Assembly: GCA_039807445.1 (NCBI GenBank)
Contig: JBDHRG010000028.1
Coordinates: 1 to 26,996 of the forward strand
Direction of reading: 5' to 3'
Origin: JBDHRG01 sp039807445
GTDB taxonomy: Bacteria > Pseudomonadota > Gammaproteobacteria > Competibacterales > Competibacteraceae
Length of the DNA stretch: 26,996 nt
This document shows, piece by piece, positions 7,199 through 15,267 of the stretch (position 1 is its first letter; each line of letters begins with the position of its first letter). The translations under genes and the position numbers were made by a program. The notes below the pieces were generated by a model, which made no database searches, was not told the origin of the DNA, and saw nothing but the letters and a program-made list of their open reading frames with translations.

Positions 7199-8116
7199 AT
7201 GACCCGCAACCCGCGCGCCGCCGCGCTGCTCGCCCTGATCGGCCTGTCGCTGATCTGGAGTTACAACTACGTCGTGATGAAGCAGGTGCTCGCCTACACC
7301 GGCCCCTTCGCCTTCACCGCGCTGCGTGCCGTGCTCGGTGCCGGCGTGCTGTTCGTGCTGCTGGTCGTGCTGCGCCGGCCGCTGCGCCCCAGCGTCTGGG
7401 GGCCACTGGTCGTGCTCGGGCTGCTGCAGACCGGCGCCTTCATGGCGCTGCTGCAGTGGGCGCTGGTCGAAGGCGGTGCCGGCAAGACCGCCGTGCTGAT
7501 CTACACGATGCCGTTCTGGCTGCTGCTGCTTGCCTGGCCGCTGCTCGGCGAACGCCTGCGCGGCGGACAATGGCTTGCGGTGGGGCTGGCCGCCGGCGGC
7601 CTGGTCGCGATCCTCGGCCCCGGCAGCGGCGGCACCGGCACGGTGCAGGCGACGCTGATCGCGCTCGTCGCCGGCCTGGTGTGGGCAGCCTGTGCGGTCG
7701 TCGCGAAGCAGATCCAGACGCGCCACCCGATGGACCTGCTGACGCTGACGGCGTGGCAGATGCTGTTCGGCGCGGCTGCGCTGTGCCTGATCGCGCCGCT
7801 GGTGCCCGAGCGGGCCATCGAGCCGACACCGTACTTCTATGGCGCGCTGGCCTACAACGCACTCGGTGCCACCGCGCTCGCCTGGCTGCTGTGGCTGTTC
7901 GCGCTGCGCCACTTGCCCGCCGGCGTCGCCGGGCTGACGTCGCTGGCGACCCCGGCGCTCGGCGTGCTGTTCGCCTGGCTGCTGCTCGGCGAGGCGCCGA
8001 GTGCGGCCGAGTGGTTCGGCATGGCGCTGATCGCCGCCGCGCTGGCGCTGCTGTCGACGCTGGCGCTGCGGCGGCGCCAGGACGTTCGTCCCGCGCAGGA
8101 CGCCGAGACCGCGTGA
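7199..8116 (+). CDS. EamA/DMT-family permease
   Basis: A 305-residue inner membrane protein with about ten hydrophobic helices arranged as two EamA repeats. The first covers roughly residues 8-135, with ALIGLSLIWSYNYVVMK near the start. The second covers roughly 150-285, ending in LGVLFAWLLLGEAPSAAEWF. This drug/metabolite transporter superfamily exports amino acids, metabolites or drugs. The substrate is unknown. ATG 7199 has GGAG eight bases upstream. A longer in-frame extension to 7112 would add 29 poorly hydrophobic residues and has no ribosome binding site. The C-terminus is a charged cytoplasmic tail. The stop overlaps a candidate ECF promoter for the next gene. Confidence 0.88.
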   Translation: MTRNPRAAALLALIGLSLIWSYNYVVMKQVLAYTGPFAFTALRAVLGAGVLFVLLVVLRRPLRPSVWGPLVVLGLLQTGAFMALLQWALVEGGAGKTAVLIYTMPFWLLLLAWPLLGERLRGGQWLAVGLAAGGLVAILGPGSGGTGTVQATLIALVAGLVWAACAVVAKQIQTRHPMDLLTLTAWQMLFGAAALCLIAPLVPERAIEPTPYFYGALAYNALGATALAWLLWLFALRHLPAGVAGLTSLATPALGVLFAWLLLGEAPSAAEWFGMALIAAALALLSTLALRRRQDVRPAQDAETA

Positions 8117-8143
8117 AACTTTTTACCGAACGCGGCTGTCCCT
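8115..8143 (+). promoter_or_regulatory. Candidate ECF (RpoE-type) promoter
   Basis: GAAACTT at 8115-8121 and GTCCCT at 8138-8143 are separated by 16 bases. This resembles the GGAACTT-N16-GTCTAA form of RpoE/ECF sigma promoters. The -10 element lies 44 bases before the DUF2076 start codon. An envelope-stress promoter would fit a small secreted or envelope-associated protein. The call rests on motif spacing only. Confidence 0.4.
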
Positions 8144-8187
8144 GACATCGGTCCCGATCCGGGACACATGTTGCAGGAACGACCCGC

Positions 8188-8751
8188 ATGGAACAAAACG
8201 AGAAGGCCCTGATCGACGGCTTGTTCGACCGCCTGCGCCAGGCCGAGCAGCAGACCGGCCCGCGCGAAGCGCAGGCCGAGACGGCGATCCGCGACGCGCT
8301 CGCACGCCAGCCGGCAGCGCCGTACTACATGACACAGGCGATCCTCATCCAGGAACACGCGCTGAAGAGCCTCAACGAGCGCGTGCAACAGCTCGAGCAG
8401 GAGCTGCGCAACCGCCCGGCCGCGGGTGCCAGCAGCGGCGGTTTCCTGGCCGGACTGTTCGGCGGCGGTAGCCAGCCGCAGCCGCAGCAGCGCCTGGCGG
8501 TACCGCCGATGCCGCCGCAGCAGCCCAACCCCTTCCAGCAGGCGCCGCGCTCGAGCTTCCTCGGCGGCGCGATGCAGATGGCGATGGGGGTGGCCGGCGG
8601 CATGCTGCTCGGCAGCGCGATCTCGAGCCTGTTCTCGAGCGAGGCCCAGGCCGCCGAACTGCTGCCGACCGACATCCCGGCCGAGCCCTCGGCGCTGGAC
8701 CAGGACTTCGGCGCCGACTTCGGTGGCGACGACGACGAGTCGTTCCTGTAA
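8188..8751 (+). CDS. DUF2076 family protein
   Basis: A 187-residue protein matching the DUF2076 layout. The charged N-terminal helical part begins EQNEKALIDGLFDRLRQAEQ, which is typical of the family. A short coiled-coil-like ERVQQLEQELRNR follows at about residues 64-76. Next come a proline/glutamine-rich linker at about 95-120 and a small-residue hydrophobic stretch, MAMGVAGGMLLGSAISSLFS, at about 130-150 that could enter the membrane. The tail is very acidic (GDDDE). No cleavable signal peptide is seen. The function is unknown. AGGA lies nine bases upstream of the ATG. The upstream ECF-like promoter suggests envelope stress control, but this is inferred. Confidence 0.8.
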   Translation: MEQNEKALIDGLFDRLRQAEQQTGPREAQAETAIRDALARQPAAPYYMTQAILIQEHALKSLNERVQQLEQELRNRPAAGASSGGFLAGLFGGGSQPQPQQRLAVPPMPPQQPNPFQQAPRSSFLGGAMQMAMGVAGGMLLGSAISSLFSSEAQAAELLPTDIPAEPSALDQDFGADFGGDDDESFL

Positions 8752-8763
8752 CGCACGAAGACG

Positions 8764-8784
8764 GGGCGGCCGCACGGGCCGCCC
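8764..8784 (+). terminator. Terminator-like hairpin after the DUF2076 gene
   Basis: A perfect 8-bp stem (GGGCGGCC/GGCCGCCC) with a 5-base loop starts 12 bases after the stop codon and is followed by a pyrimidine-rich run. There is no clean T tract. It is a plausible transcription end for the DUF2076 gene in a high-GC genome. Confidence 0.5.
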
Positions 8785-8909
8785 TACCCGTCCCTGTCTC
8801 TGACCCCATCCGGCTCATCACCACGACATCAACGCCGCGCTGAAACTCGCGTTCTGCCCCGGGTCGGGGCGATGGTAAGCTTCCCGTCCGCTCGACGGGG
8901 GAAGAGCCG

Positions 8910-10184
8910 ATGATCCGGAGCTGGGGCGAAGCCTGTGCGCTGTATCTGCGCCCGCGCCTGCTGGTGGTGCTGGCGATGGGCTTCGCCAGCGGCCTGCCGC
9001 TGCTGCTGACGCTGTCGACGCTGGCGTACTGGCTGGCCAAGCTCGGCGTCGACAAGACCACGATCGGGCTGTTCGCGCTGGTCGGCGTGCCCTACGCGCT
9101 GAAGTTCCTGTGGGCGCCGCTGCTCGACCGCACCACCCCGCCGCTCGTCGGCCGGCTCGGCCGCCGGCGCGGCTGGCTGCTGACGATCCAGGCGCTGCTG
9201 ATCGGAGCGATCGCCTGGCTCGGCAGCACCGACCCGGCCCAGGCGGCGTGGCAGACCGCGCTGGCCGCGCTCGCGGTCGCCTTCCTGTCAGCGAGTCAGG
9301 ATGTGGTGATCGACGCCTACCGCATCGAGATCCTCGCCGAGGACGAGCAGGCCGCCGGCGCCGGCGCCACCCAAGTCGGCTACCGCATCGGCCTACTCGC
9401 GGCCGGCGCCGGCGCGGTGGCGCTGTCCGACGTGCTGCCCTGGTCCGCGGTGTTCGCCGGACTGGCGACGCTGATGGTCGCGGCGATGGCGGTGACGCTG
9501 CTCGCGCCCGAGCCCCGTATCCCCCGGCGGACGCAGCCGGCGTCGAACGCCCCCTGGCGGGCACGCCTGCGCGCCGCGGTGATCGAGCCTTTCGCCGACT
9601 TCGCGCGTCGTCCCGGCTGGATCGCGATCCTCGCCTTCGTGCTGCTGTACAAGTTCGGCGACGCGATCGGCGGGGTGATGGCCAATCCCTTCTACGTCGA
9701 GCTGGGCTTCAGCGGCACCGAGATCGCCACGATCAGCAAGGTGTTCGGCGTGATCGCGACCCTCGTCGGCGGCATCGCCGGCGGCGTGCTGGTGGCGCGC
9801 TTCGGGCTGTTCCCGATGCTGTGGTTCGGCGGCATCTTCCAGGCACTCGCCAACCTCGCCTTCGCCTGGCTGGCGACGGTCGGCCACAGCGTGGCCGGGC
9901 TGACGCTGGCGATCGCGGTCGACAACTTCGCCGGCGGGCTGGCCTCGGCGGCCTTCGTCGCCTACCTGTCGGGGCTGTGCAACGCCGATTTCACCGCGAC
10001 GCAGTACGCGCTGCTGAGCTCGCTGATGGCGCAGGGGCGCACCGTGCTCGCCGCCTCGGGCGGCTGGCTCGCCGATCGCACCGACTGGGTCACCTTCTTC
10101 AGCCTGACCGCGCTGCTGGCGATCCCGGGGCTGGTGCTGCTCGCGCACCTGGCGCTGCCACGGTCGATGGCGACGCCTGAATGA
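8910..10184 (+). CDS. ampG: AmpG-like muropeptide permease (MFS)
   Basis: A 424-residue major facilitator protein with about twelve membrane helices. AmpG imports GlcNAc-anhydroMurNAc muropeptides released by cell wall turnover, feeding peptidoglycan recycling and, in some species, beta-lactamase induction. Family landmarks are the early MGFASGLPLLLTLSTLAYWL helix, KFLWAPLLDR at about residues 69-78, and SASQDVVIDAYRIEIL at about 128-143. The N-terminus and length fit AmpG without a long C-terminal extension. GGGGAAG precedes the ATG. No amidase or beta-lactamase gene lies beside it. The L,D-transpeptidase 3.4 kb downstream is the only other cell-wall enzyme. The gene converges on the ComEA-like gene with a hairpin repeat between them. 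Confidence 0.88.
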   Translation: MIRSWGEACALYLRPRLLVVLAMGFASGLPLLLTLSTLAYWLAKLGVDKTTIGLFALVGVPYALKFLWAPLLDRTTPPLVGRLGRRRGWLLTIQALLIGAIAWLGSTDPAQAAWQTALAALAVAFLSASQDVVIDAYRIEILAEDEQAAGAGATQVGYRIGLLAAGAGAVALSDVLPWSAVFAGLATLMVAAMAVTLLAPEPRIPRRTQPASNAPWRARLRAAVIEPFADFARRPGWIAILAFVLLYKFGDAIGGVMANPFYVELGFSGTEIATISKVFGVIATLVGGIAGGVLVARFGLFPMLWFGGIFQALANLAFAWLATVGHSVAGLTLAIAVDNFAGGLASAAFVAYLSGLCNADFTATQYALLSSLMAQGRTVLAASGGWLADRTDWVTFFSLTALLAIPGLVLLAHLALPRSMATPE

Positions 10185-10201
10185 AAACCGACACCGATGT
10201 C

Positions 10202-10259
10202 GAGGCGAGGAACGGGGGATGAGGAATGGGTACCACCCCATCCCTCATGACCCACCCCC
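10202..10259. repeat. Intergenic hairpin repeat, copy A
   Basis: The sequence CGAGGCGAGGAACGGGGGAT is followed by GAGGAATGGGT (10221-10231). After a short loop comes an imperfect inverse rich in CCCATCCCTCATGACCC. The GAGGAATGGGT word recurs exactly at 17184-17194 (copy C). It lies between the converging ampG and ComEA-like genes and could end transcription from both sides. Confidence 0.6.
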
Positions 10260-10296
10260 GTCCTCTGCGTGGATCAGGGGATGCGCGGCAGCGTGG

Positions 10297-10629
10297 TCAG
10301 TAAGCCTTGGGTTTGGCCGGCTCGGCGGGCATCGCCGGTTTGGCCGGGGCGGCGGGCATCGCGCCACTGCCGACGCTGACCATGCCCTTGATGTCGGCGA
10401 AGGCCTTGTCGCCGATGCCGGGAACCTTGACCAGGTCGTCGACGCTCTTGAACGGGCCGTTCTTGGTACGGTACTCGATGATCGCCTTCGCCTTGGCCGG
10501 ACCGATGCCCTTGATCGCCTCCAGCTCTTTCGCGGTCGCGGTATTGATGTCGATCATGTCGGCCGCGTGCAGGCCACCCGCGCCGAGCGCGAGCGCCAGG
10601 GCGAGGCCGAGGGTGCGGAGTCTGGACAT
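10297..10629 (-). CDS. ComEA-like helix-hairpin-helix DNA-binding protein
   Basis: A 110-residue exported protein. Residues 1-23 form a signal peptide with a basic start (MSRLRT), an alanine/leucine core and an AxA-type cleavage site near HAA. A tandem helix-hairpin-helix domain follows: IDINTATAKELEAIKGIGPA at about 26-45, then VDDLVKVPGIGDKAFADIKG at about 63-82. This matches ComEA-type proteins, which bind incoming DNA in the periplasm during transformation. The C-terminus is a low-complexity Ala/Pro/Lys tail with MPAAPAKPAMPAEPAKPKAY-like repeats. The ATG at 10629 has GGAGG seven bases upstream, so longer in-frame starts are rejected. No other competence genes are adjacent. A general role in DNA binding is also possible. 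Confidence 0.85.
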   Translation of the reverse strand: MSRLRTLGLALALALGAGGLHAADMIDINTATAKELEAIKGIGPAKAKAIIEYRTKNGPFKSVDDLVKVPGIGDKAFADIKGMVSVGSGAMPAAPAKPAMPAEPAKPKAY

Positions 10630-10738
10630 GGCGATACCTCCTTCGGTGGCGAGGATGCCGGTCGGGAGGCGGCGGGGTCGGTACCCGGCTCCCTGCCGGG
10701 TGACCTCGGGGTCACGGGACCAATGTAGACGAGGCCGC

Positions 10739-10927
10739 TCAGCCCTGCAGCGCGAGCGCCGCGAGCCGCGCCTTGCGCACGCGGTAGCCGGCCCACAGCG
10801 CACGCGCGCCGAGGCTGCCGAGCGCCGGGTGGTGCTGCGCCAGCCAGCGCTCGAGATCGCGCTCGCTGAGCTCGCCGCCGAGGCTGTTCTCGGCGGTCTG
10901 GGCGATATCGTTCGGAAGTGTGTGCAT
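10739..10927 (-). CDS. Small hypothetical protein
   Basis: A 62-residue ORF on the same strand as its neighbours, between fabB and the ComEA-like gene. It has no recognisable family. The N-terminal half is acidic/amphipathic (LSERDLERWLAQHHP), and the C-terminal half is basic and aromatic (ALWAGYRVRKARLAALALQG). No signal peptide is seen, and no strong Shine-Dalgarno sequence precedes the ATG. The ELSERDLERWL segment looks like a real helical protein rather than a shadow frame, and no overlapping gene competes with it. Existence is likely but not certain. Confidence 0.5.
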   Translation of the reverse strand: MHTLPNDIAQTAENSLGGELSERDLERWLAQHHPALGSLGARALWAGYRVRKARLAALALQG

Positions 10928-11014
10928 CGCGCACGTCCCCGGGTTGCCTGCGACGGACGCGCAGTCTGACGACGGCGCGTTAAGACGCGGTTACGGCTCG
11001 GGGACGGTTCGTGC

Positions 11015-12232
11015 TCAGCCGGCGTACTTGCGCAGCACCAGGCTGGCGTTGGTGCCGCCGAAGCCGAAGCTGTTCGACATCACCGTGACCAAGCCGGCGT
11101 TGTCGATACGCTGGCGCGCGATCGGCATGCCTTCGGCGGCCGGGTCGAGCGTCTCGATGTTGGCCGAGGCGCACACGAAGTCGTGCTCGAGCATCAGCAG
11201 CGAATAGATCGCCTCGTTGACGCCAGCGGCGCCGAGCGCGTGGCCGGTCAGCGACTTGGTCGAGCTGATGTGCGGCATGCGACTGCCGAACACTTCACGC
11301 ACCGCCTCGAGCTCCTTGGTGTCGCCGAGCGGGGTGCTGGTGCCGTGGGTGTTCAGATAGTCGACCGGCGTGTCGACGGTCGCGAGCGCCTGGCGCATGC
11401 AGCGCACGGCGCCCTCGCCCGAGGGGGCGACCATGTCGTAGCCGTCGGAAGTCGCGCCGTAGCCGACCACTTCGGCGTAGATCTTCGCGCCGCGCGCCAG
11501 CGCGTGCTCGAGCGCTTCGAGCACCACCACGCCGCCGCCGCCGGCGATCACGAAGCCGTCGCGGTCGAGGTCGTAGGCGCGCGAGGCGCGGCTCGGGGTA
11601 TCGTTGTACTTCGACGACAGCGCGCCCATCGCGTCGAACAGTACCGACAGATAGGGGTGCAGTTCTTCGCCGCCGCCGGCGAAGACGATGTCCTGCTTGC
11701 CCCACTGGATCAGCTCGGTGCCGTTGCCGATGCAGTGCGCGCTGGTCGCGCACGCCGAGCTGATCGAATAGTTGACACCCTTGATGCCGAACGGCGTCGC
11801 CAGGCACGCCGAGGTGGTGCTGCCCATGGTGCGGGTGACCATGTACGGGCCGACCTTGCGCACGCCCTTGGCACGCAACAGGTCCACCGCTTCGACCTGG
11901 TTCGACGAGGATGCGCCGCCCGAGCCGACGATCAGGCCGCTGCGCTCGTTCGACACCTCGGCCTGCGACAGCCCGGCGTCGGCGATCGCCTGCTGCATCG
12001 CCAGGTAGTTGTACGCCGCGGCGTCGCCCATGAAGCGCAGCACCTTGCGGTCGATCAGCTCCGCGGTGTTGACGCGGACCGGTCCGTGCACCTGCGAGCG
12101 GAAGCCGAGCTCGCGGTACTCTTCGCTGGCTTCGATCCCGCTCCTGCCTTCGCGCAGCGAAGCCAGCACTTCGGCAGCGTTGGTGCCGATGCTGGAGACG
12201 ATACCGATACCGGTGACTACGACGCGACGCAT
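11015..12232 (-). CDS. fabB: 3-oxoacyl-[ACP] synthase I
   Basis: A 405-residue beta-ketoacyl-ACP synthase that condenses malonyl-ACP with acyl-ACP, including the cis-3-decenoyl-ACP made by FabA. It is needed for unsaturated fatty acids. The Cys-His-His triad and lysine are all visible: Cys161 in SISSACATSAHC, His296 in LNTHGTSTPLGD, and Lys326 and His331 in SSTKSLTGHALGAAG. The C-terminal SNSFGFGGTNASLVL glycine-rich segment is intact. The length matches E. coli FabB. The gene starts 10 bases after the fabA stop, and GAGGA overlaps the fabA stop region, so the two form an operon. Anaerobic-type unsaturated fatty acid synthesis is thus encoded here. Confidence 0.96.
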   Translation of the reverse strand: MRRVVVTGIGIVSSIGTNAAEVLASLREGRSGIEASEEYRELGFRSQVHGPVRVNTAELIDRKVLRFMGDAAAYNYLAMQQAIADAGLSQAEVSNERSGLIVGSGGASSSNQVEAVDLLRAKGVRKVGPYMVTRTMGSTTSACLATPFGIKGVNYSISSACATSAHCIGNGTELIQWGKQDIVFAGGGEELHPYLSVLFDAMGALSSKYNDTPSRASRAYDLDRDGFVIAGGGGVVVLEALEHALARGAKIYAEVVGYGATSDGYDMVAPSGEGAVRCMRQALATVDTPVDYLNTHGTSTPLGDTKELEAVREVFGSRMPHISSTKSLTGHALGAAGVNEAIYSLLMLEHDFVCASANIETLDPAAEGMPIARQRIDNAGLVTVMSNSFGFGGTNASLVLRKYAG

Positions 12233-12242
12233 GCGAGTGTCC

Positions 12243-12758
12243 TCAGAAGCCTTCGGTGGAGGTGAACAGCCCCACCTTCAAATCCGAGCCGGAATAGATC
12301 TCACGGCCGTCCACTTCCATGACCGCATCGGCGATCCCCATCACCAGCTTGCGCAGGATCACGCGCTTCATGCTGATACGGTAGGTGATCTTCTTCGCGG
12401 TGGGCAGCACCTGGCCCGAGAACTTGACTTCGCCGCAGCCGAGCGCGCGGCCGCGGCCCAGGCCACCCATCCAGCCGAGGTAGAAGCCGACCAGTTGCCA
12501 CATCGCGTCCAGCCCCAGGCAGCCGGGCATCACCGGATCGCCCTCGAAGTGGCAGCCGAAGAACCACAGCTCCGGCTTCACGTCGAGCTCGGCGACGATT
12601 TCGCCCTTGCCGTAGGCCCCGCCGTCCTCGCTGATCCTGATGATGCGGTCGGCCATCAGCATCGGCGGCAGCGGCAGTTGCGCGTTGCCGGGGCCGAACA
12701 TTTCTCCGCGCCCGCAGGCGAGCAGGTCTTCGAACGAGAAACTGGCTGGCTTGGTCAC
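12243..12758 (-). CDS. fabA: 3-hydroxydecanoyl-[ACP] dehydratase/isomerase
   Basis: A 171-residue enzyme that dehydrates 3-hydroxydecanoyl-ACP and isomerises the trans-2 product to cis-3, the branch point of unsaturated fatty acid synthesis. The catalytic residues are His70 in FFGCHFEGDPVMPG and Asp84 in CLGLDAMWQ, equal to the E. coli numbering. The start is GTG at 12758 (VTKPASFSFEDLL), supported by AAGGA five bases upstream and by family length. The frame is open upstream to 12872, but that extension is not FabA-like. fabB follows 10 bases after the stop. Confidence 0.95.
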   Translation of the reverse strand: MTKPASFSFEDLLACGRGEMFGPGNAQLPLPPMLMADRIIRISEDGGAYGKGEIVAELDVKPELWFFGCHFEGDPVMPGCLGLDAMWQLVGFYLGWMGGLGRGRALGCGEVKFSGQVLPTAKKITYRISMKRVILRKLVMGIADAVMEVDGREIYSGSDLKVGLFTSTEGF

Positions 12759-12798
12759 GTCGGTCCTTGGAGGTCGGCGGAATCGGGGTGGCCGCGCA

Positions 12799-12804
12799 GT
12801 ATAA
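12799..12804 (-). promoter_or_regulatory. -10 element upstream of fabA
   Basis: On the minus strand, TATACT lies 41 bases before the fabA start, in the only AT-rich part of the 123-base gap after upp. It is a good match to a sigma-70 -10 box. No convincing -35 box is seen at 17 bases, so an activator may be needed. Confidence 0.45.
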
Positions 12805-12881
12805 AGGTTTTTCGCCGACGGCGCGTGATCGGGGCCAAACGGGCAGTCCGCGCTTGAAGCCTCACGCTCCACGGCTAGCCG

Positions 12882-13514
12882 TCATGCGTGGCGCGTGCCG
12901 AAGATCTTGTCGCCGGCGTCACCGAGGCCGGGGATGATGTAGGCCTTGTCGTTCAGGCGCTCGTCGACCGAGGCGACGTAGATCTCGACATCGGGGTGCC
13001 TGGCCTGCATCAGCGCGAGGCCCTCGGGCGCAGCGACCAGGAACAAGCCCTTGATGCGCTTGCAGCCGGCGGCCTTGAGCATGTCGACGCAGGCGACCAG
13101 CGAGCCGCCGGTGGCGAGCATCGGGTCGAGGATCAGCGCGGTACGCTCTTCCATGCCGCCGACAATCTTTTCGTAGTAGGCGACCGGCTCGTGCGTGAGC
13201 TCGTCGCGCTGCAAGCCGACGACGCTGACCTTGGCCCCGGGGATCAGGCCGAGCACGCCGTCGAGCATGCCGATGCCGGCGCGCAGGATCGGCACCAGCG
13301 TGATCATCTTGCCGGCGATGCGCCGCACCGCAACCGGCCCGGCCCAGCCCGCGACCTCGGCCTGTTCGGTTTCGAGATCCTTGGTGGCCTCGTAGGTCAG
13401 CAGGCAGGCGAGCTCGGCGGCGAGCTCGCGGAAGCTCTTGGTGCTCAGGTCGTGCTGGCGCATCAGGCCCAGCTTGTGCTGGACCAGCGGATGCTTGATC
13501 TCGAATACCGGCAT
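12882..13514 (-). CDS. upp: Uracil phosphoribosyltransferase
   Basis: A 210-residue cytoplasmic salvage enzyme that makes UMP from uracil and PRPP. The PRPP-binding motif LILDPMLATGGSLVA spans about residues 127-141. VPILRAGIGMLDG (about 74-86) and the C-terminal YIIPGLGDAGDKIFGT are both characteristic of Upp. ATG 13514 (MPVFEIKHPL) is chosen because GGAG lies eight bases upstream and the family begins here. An in-frame extension to 13559 is not conserved. The gene is preceded by the L,D-transpeptidase gene with a hairpin between them, and followed by fabA after 123 bases. Confidence 0.95.
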   Translation of the reverse strand: MPVFEIKHPLVQHKLGLMRQHDLSTKSFRELAAELACLLTYEATKDLETEQAEVAGWAGPVAVRRIAGKMITLVPILRAGIGMLDGVLGLIPGAKVSVVGLQRDELTHEPVAYYEKIVGGMEERTALILDPMLATGGSLVACVDMLKAAGCKRIKGLFLVAAPEGLALMQARHPDVEIYVASVDERLNDKAYIIPGLGDAGDKIFGTRHA

Positions 13515-13561
13515 GCGATGTTCTCCGTGGGGGCTGCAGGGCCCGGGCTTCCGGGACACGA

Positions 13562-13582
13562 CGGAGCGCGCGCAGCGCTCCG
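13562..13582 (-). terminator. Hairpin after the L,D-transpeptidase gene
   Basis: A perfect 7-bp stem (CGGAGCG/CGCTCCG) with a 7-base loop begins 1 base after the transpeptidase stop on the minus strand. It has no T tract. It probably marks a transcript end or mRNA 3' stabiliser between the transpeptidase gene and upp. Confidence 0.4.
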
Positions 13583-13583
13583 C

Positions 13584-15206
13584 TCACAGCGCCTGCAGCG
13601 CCTTCACCACCTGGCGGTCGCGCTGGTAGATGTCGTTGCGAAACTGCAGCTCGCCGTCGGCATCGACCCACGCGGTCCAGTACAGCATGTGGATGGGCAC
13701 CGCCTCGGACAGCGCCACGGCGCGCTCCTTGCCGGCATCCATCGCCTCGACGAGGCGCGTACGGTTCCAGTTGCGATCGTGCCTGAGCAGGTACTCGGCC
13801 AGCTCGAGCGGCTTGGAGATGCGGATGCAGCCGTGGCTGAAGGTGCGCTGCGCACGCTCGAACAGCGCCGGGTTCGAGGTGTCGTGCAGGTACACATCGT
13901 AGCGGTTCGGGAACAGGAACTTGACGCGCCCGAGCGGATTCTTCTCGCCCGGCTCCTGCCGCAGCCGGAACGGGAAGTTGCCGGTGCCGTACGCCCCCCA
14001 GTTCACCGCCAGCGGATCGACTTCGCCGTTGGCGCCGAAGATGCGGATGTTCTGCTTCAGCGCGTACCCGGGGTCGCGCTTGAGCTTGGGCAGGATCTCT
14101 TCCGAGGCGATCGAGTGCGGCACGTTCCAGGTCGGGCTCAGCACCACCCGGTCCATGCGGCCGGTGAACACCGGCGTCGGCTTGACCGACTGGCCGACCA
14201 CGACGCGGGCGTCGAACACCGGCGTGCCTCCCTCGTAGACCGCCATCTCGAAACCGGGGATATTGACGACGATGTGGCGCTTGCCGAGCTCGCCCGGCAG
14301 CCAGCGCCAGCGCTCCAGATTGAGTTCGACCTGGCGCAGCCGCTCGCGCGCGCCCACGTTCAGCGCCGCGACGGTGCCGGGGCCGATCACGCCGTCCTCG
14401 GTCAGGCCGTGGCGGTTCTGGAAGCGGCGCACCGCCGCCTGCAAGGCTTCGTCGTAGAGTGCGCTGCCGTCGTCGAGCGCTGCACCGAGCTCGCCGGTCG
14501 CGCGCAGCCGCGCGCGGACCTCGGCCACGCGCGGGTCCTGTCCGCCGGCTTCGACCTTCTCGCCCTTGGCGAACGGCGTCACCGTCGGCCAGCCGCCGGC
14601 GGCGACCTGTTCGCGCAGCCGCGCCAGGCCTTCGCGCAGTCGCGCATAGCCCGGGTACTGCGGCGCCAGCGCGGCCAGCGATTCGTTGACGCGACGCTTG
14701 GCTAGCGCCTCGTTCAGCAGCGCGACCAGGTCGCGCGAGCGCGGCGTCAGCACCCAGTCCTTGTCGACGACCTTCGGATCGAGGCGACCGGCCAGCAGGT
14801 GCCGGGCATAGCCGAGGAAGGCGTCGCTCGCGACCAGTTCGAGCTCGGCGAGCTTGGCGGGCGAAGCGCCCTTGCGCGCCGCTTCGAGCAGCTGCGCCAG
14901 GGTGGCTTTGTGGTAGTCGGCCGGGCGCAAGCCCTCGTCGCCGGCCCTGGCGACCGTGGCGAGCAACTGCTCGGCGAGCTCGATCGGGCTCCAGGCCGGG
15001 CGGTAGCCGCGTGCGGCGTAAAAACGCGCGACCGCCTGAGCGGCGATCAGCTTCTCGTCACCGACGCGCAGCGGTTCACCGCCGCCGGCGAGCCGCTGGC
15101 GCAGCTCGCCCTGTACCGCATCCGAAGCCGGCGCCGCCTGCGCGAGCGCCCCCCAGGCGGCCATCAGCCATGCCAGCCAGATTCCCGTTACAGCTCTACG
15201 CATCAT
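13584..15206 (-). CDS. YcbB/LdtD-type L,D-transpeptidase
   Basis: A 540-residue exported enzyme that makes 3-3 cross-links in peptidoglycan. Residues 1-24 form a signal peptide (MMRRAVTGIWLAWLMAAWGA core, AQA cleavage). An N-terminal scaffold domain follows, then a peptidoglycan-binding motif near residues 250-283 (RRFQNRHGLTEDGVIGPGT). The YkuD catalytic domain, about 312-480, carries FSHGCIRIS with catalytic Cys460 and His458. The ATG at 15206 follows GGAG at six bases. A TTG further upstream is rejected. The long form with a scaffold and capping region distinguishes it from the short ErfK type. The promoter shows an inverted repeat over the -10 box. Confidence 0.92.
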   Translation of the reverse strand: MMRRAVTGIWLAWLMAAWGALAQAAPASDAVQGELRQRLAGGGEPLRVGDEKLIAAQAVARFYAARGYRPAWSPIELAEQLLATVARAGDEGLRPADYHKATLAQLLEAARKGASPAKLAELELVASDAFLGYARHLLAGRLDPKVVDKDWVLTPRSRDLVALLNEALAKRRVNESLAALAPQYPGYARLREGLARLREQVAAGGWPTVTPFAKGEKVEAGGQDPRVAEVRARLRATGELGAALDDGSALYDEALQAAVRRFQNRHGLTEDGVIGPGTVAALNVGARERLRQVELNLERWRWLPGELGKRHIVVNIPGFEMAVYEGGTPVFDARVVVGQSVKPTPVFTGRMDRVVLSPTWNVPHSIASEEILPKLKRDPGYALKQNIRIFGANGEVDPLAVNWGAYGTGNFPFRLRQEPGEKNPLGRVKFLFPNRYDVYLHDTSNPALFERAQRTFSHGCIRISKPLELAEYLLRHDRNWNRTRLVEAMDAGKERAVALSEAVPIHMLYWTAWVDADGELQFRNDIYQRDRQVVKALQAL

Positions 15207-15240
15207 GCCCGACTCCAAATGCCCGTATCAAATACACAAC

Positions 15241-15267
15241 ATAGTGGCGCAAAAACCACGCCACTAT
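15241..15267. repeat. 9-bp inverted repeat overlapping the transpeptidase promoter
   Basis: ATAGTGGCG and its exact inverse CGCCACTAT are separated by 9 bases. The repeat overlaps the -10 box and the likely start of the transpeptidase transcript. It could be a repressor site on DNA or a 5' leader hairpin with a loop rich in U. Confidence 0.55.

Noticed and set aside
12888..14705. A 605-codon plus-strand frame opposite upp and the L,D-transpeptidase
   Set aside because: Same antisense-shadow composition. The minus-strand genes are unequivocal.
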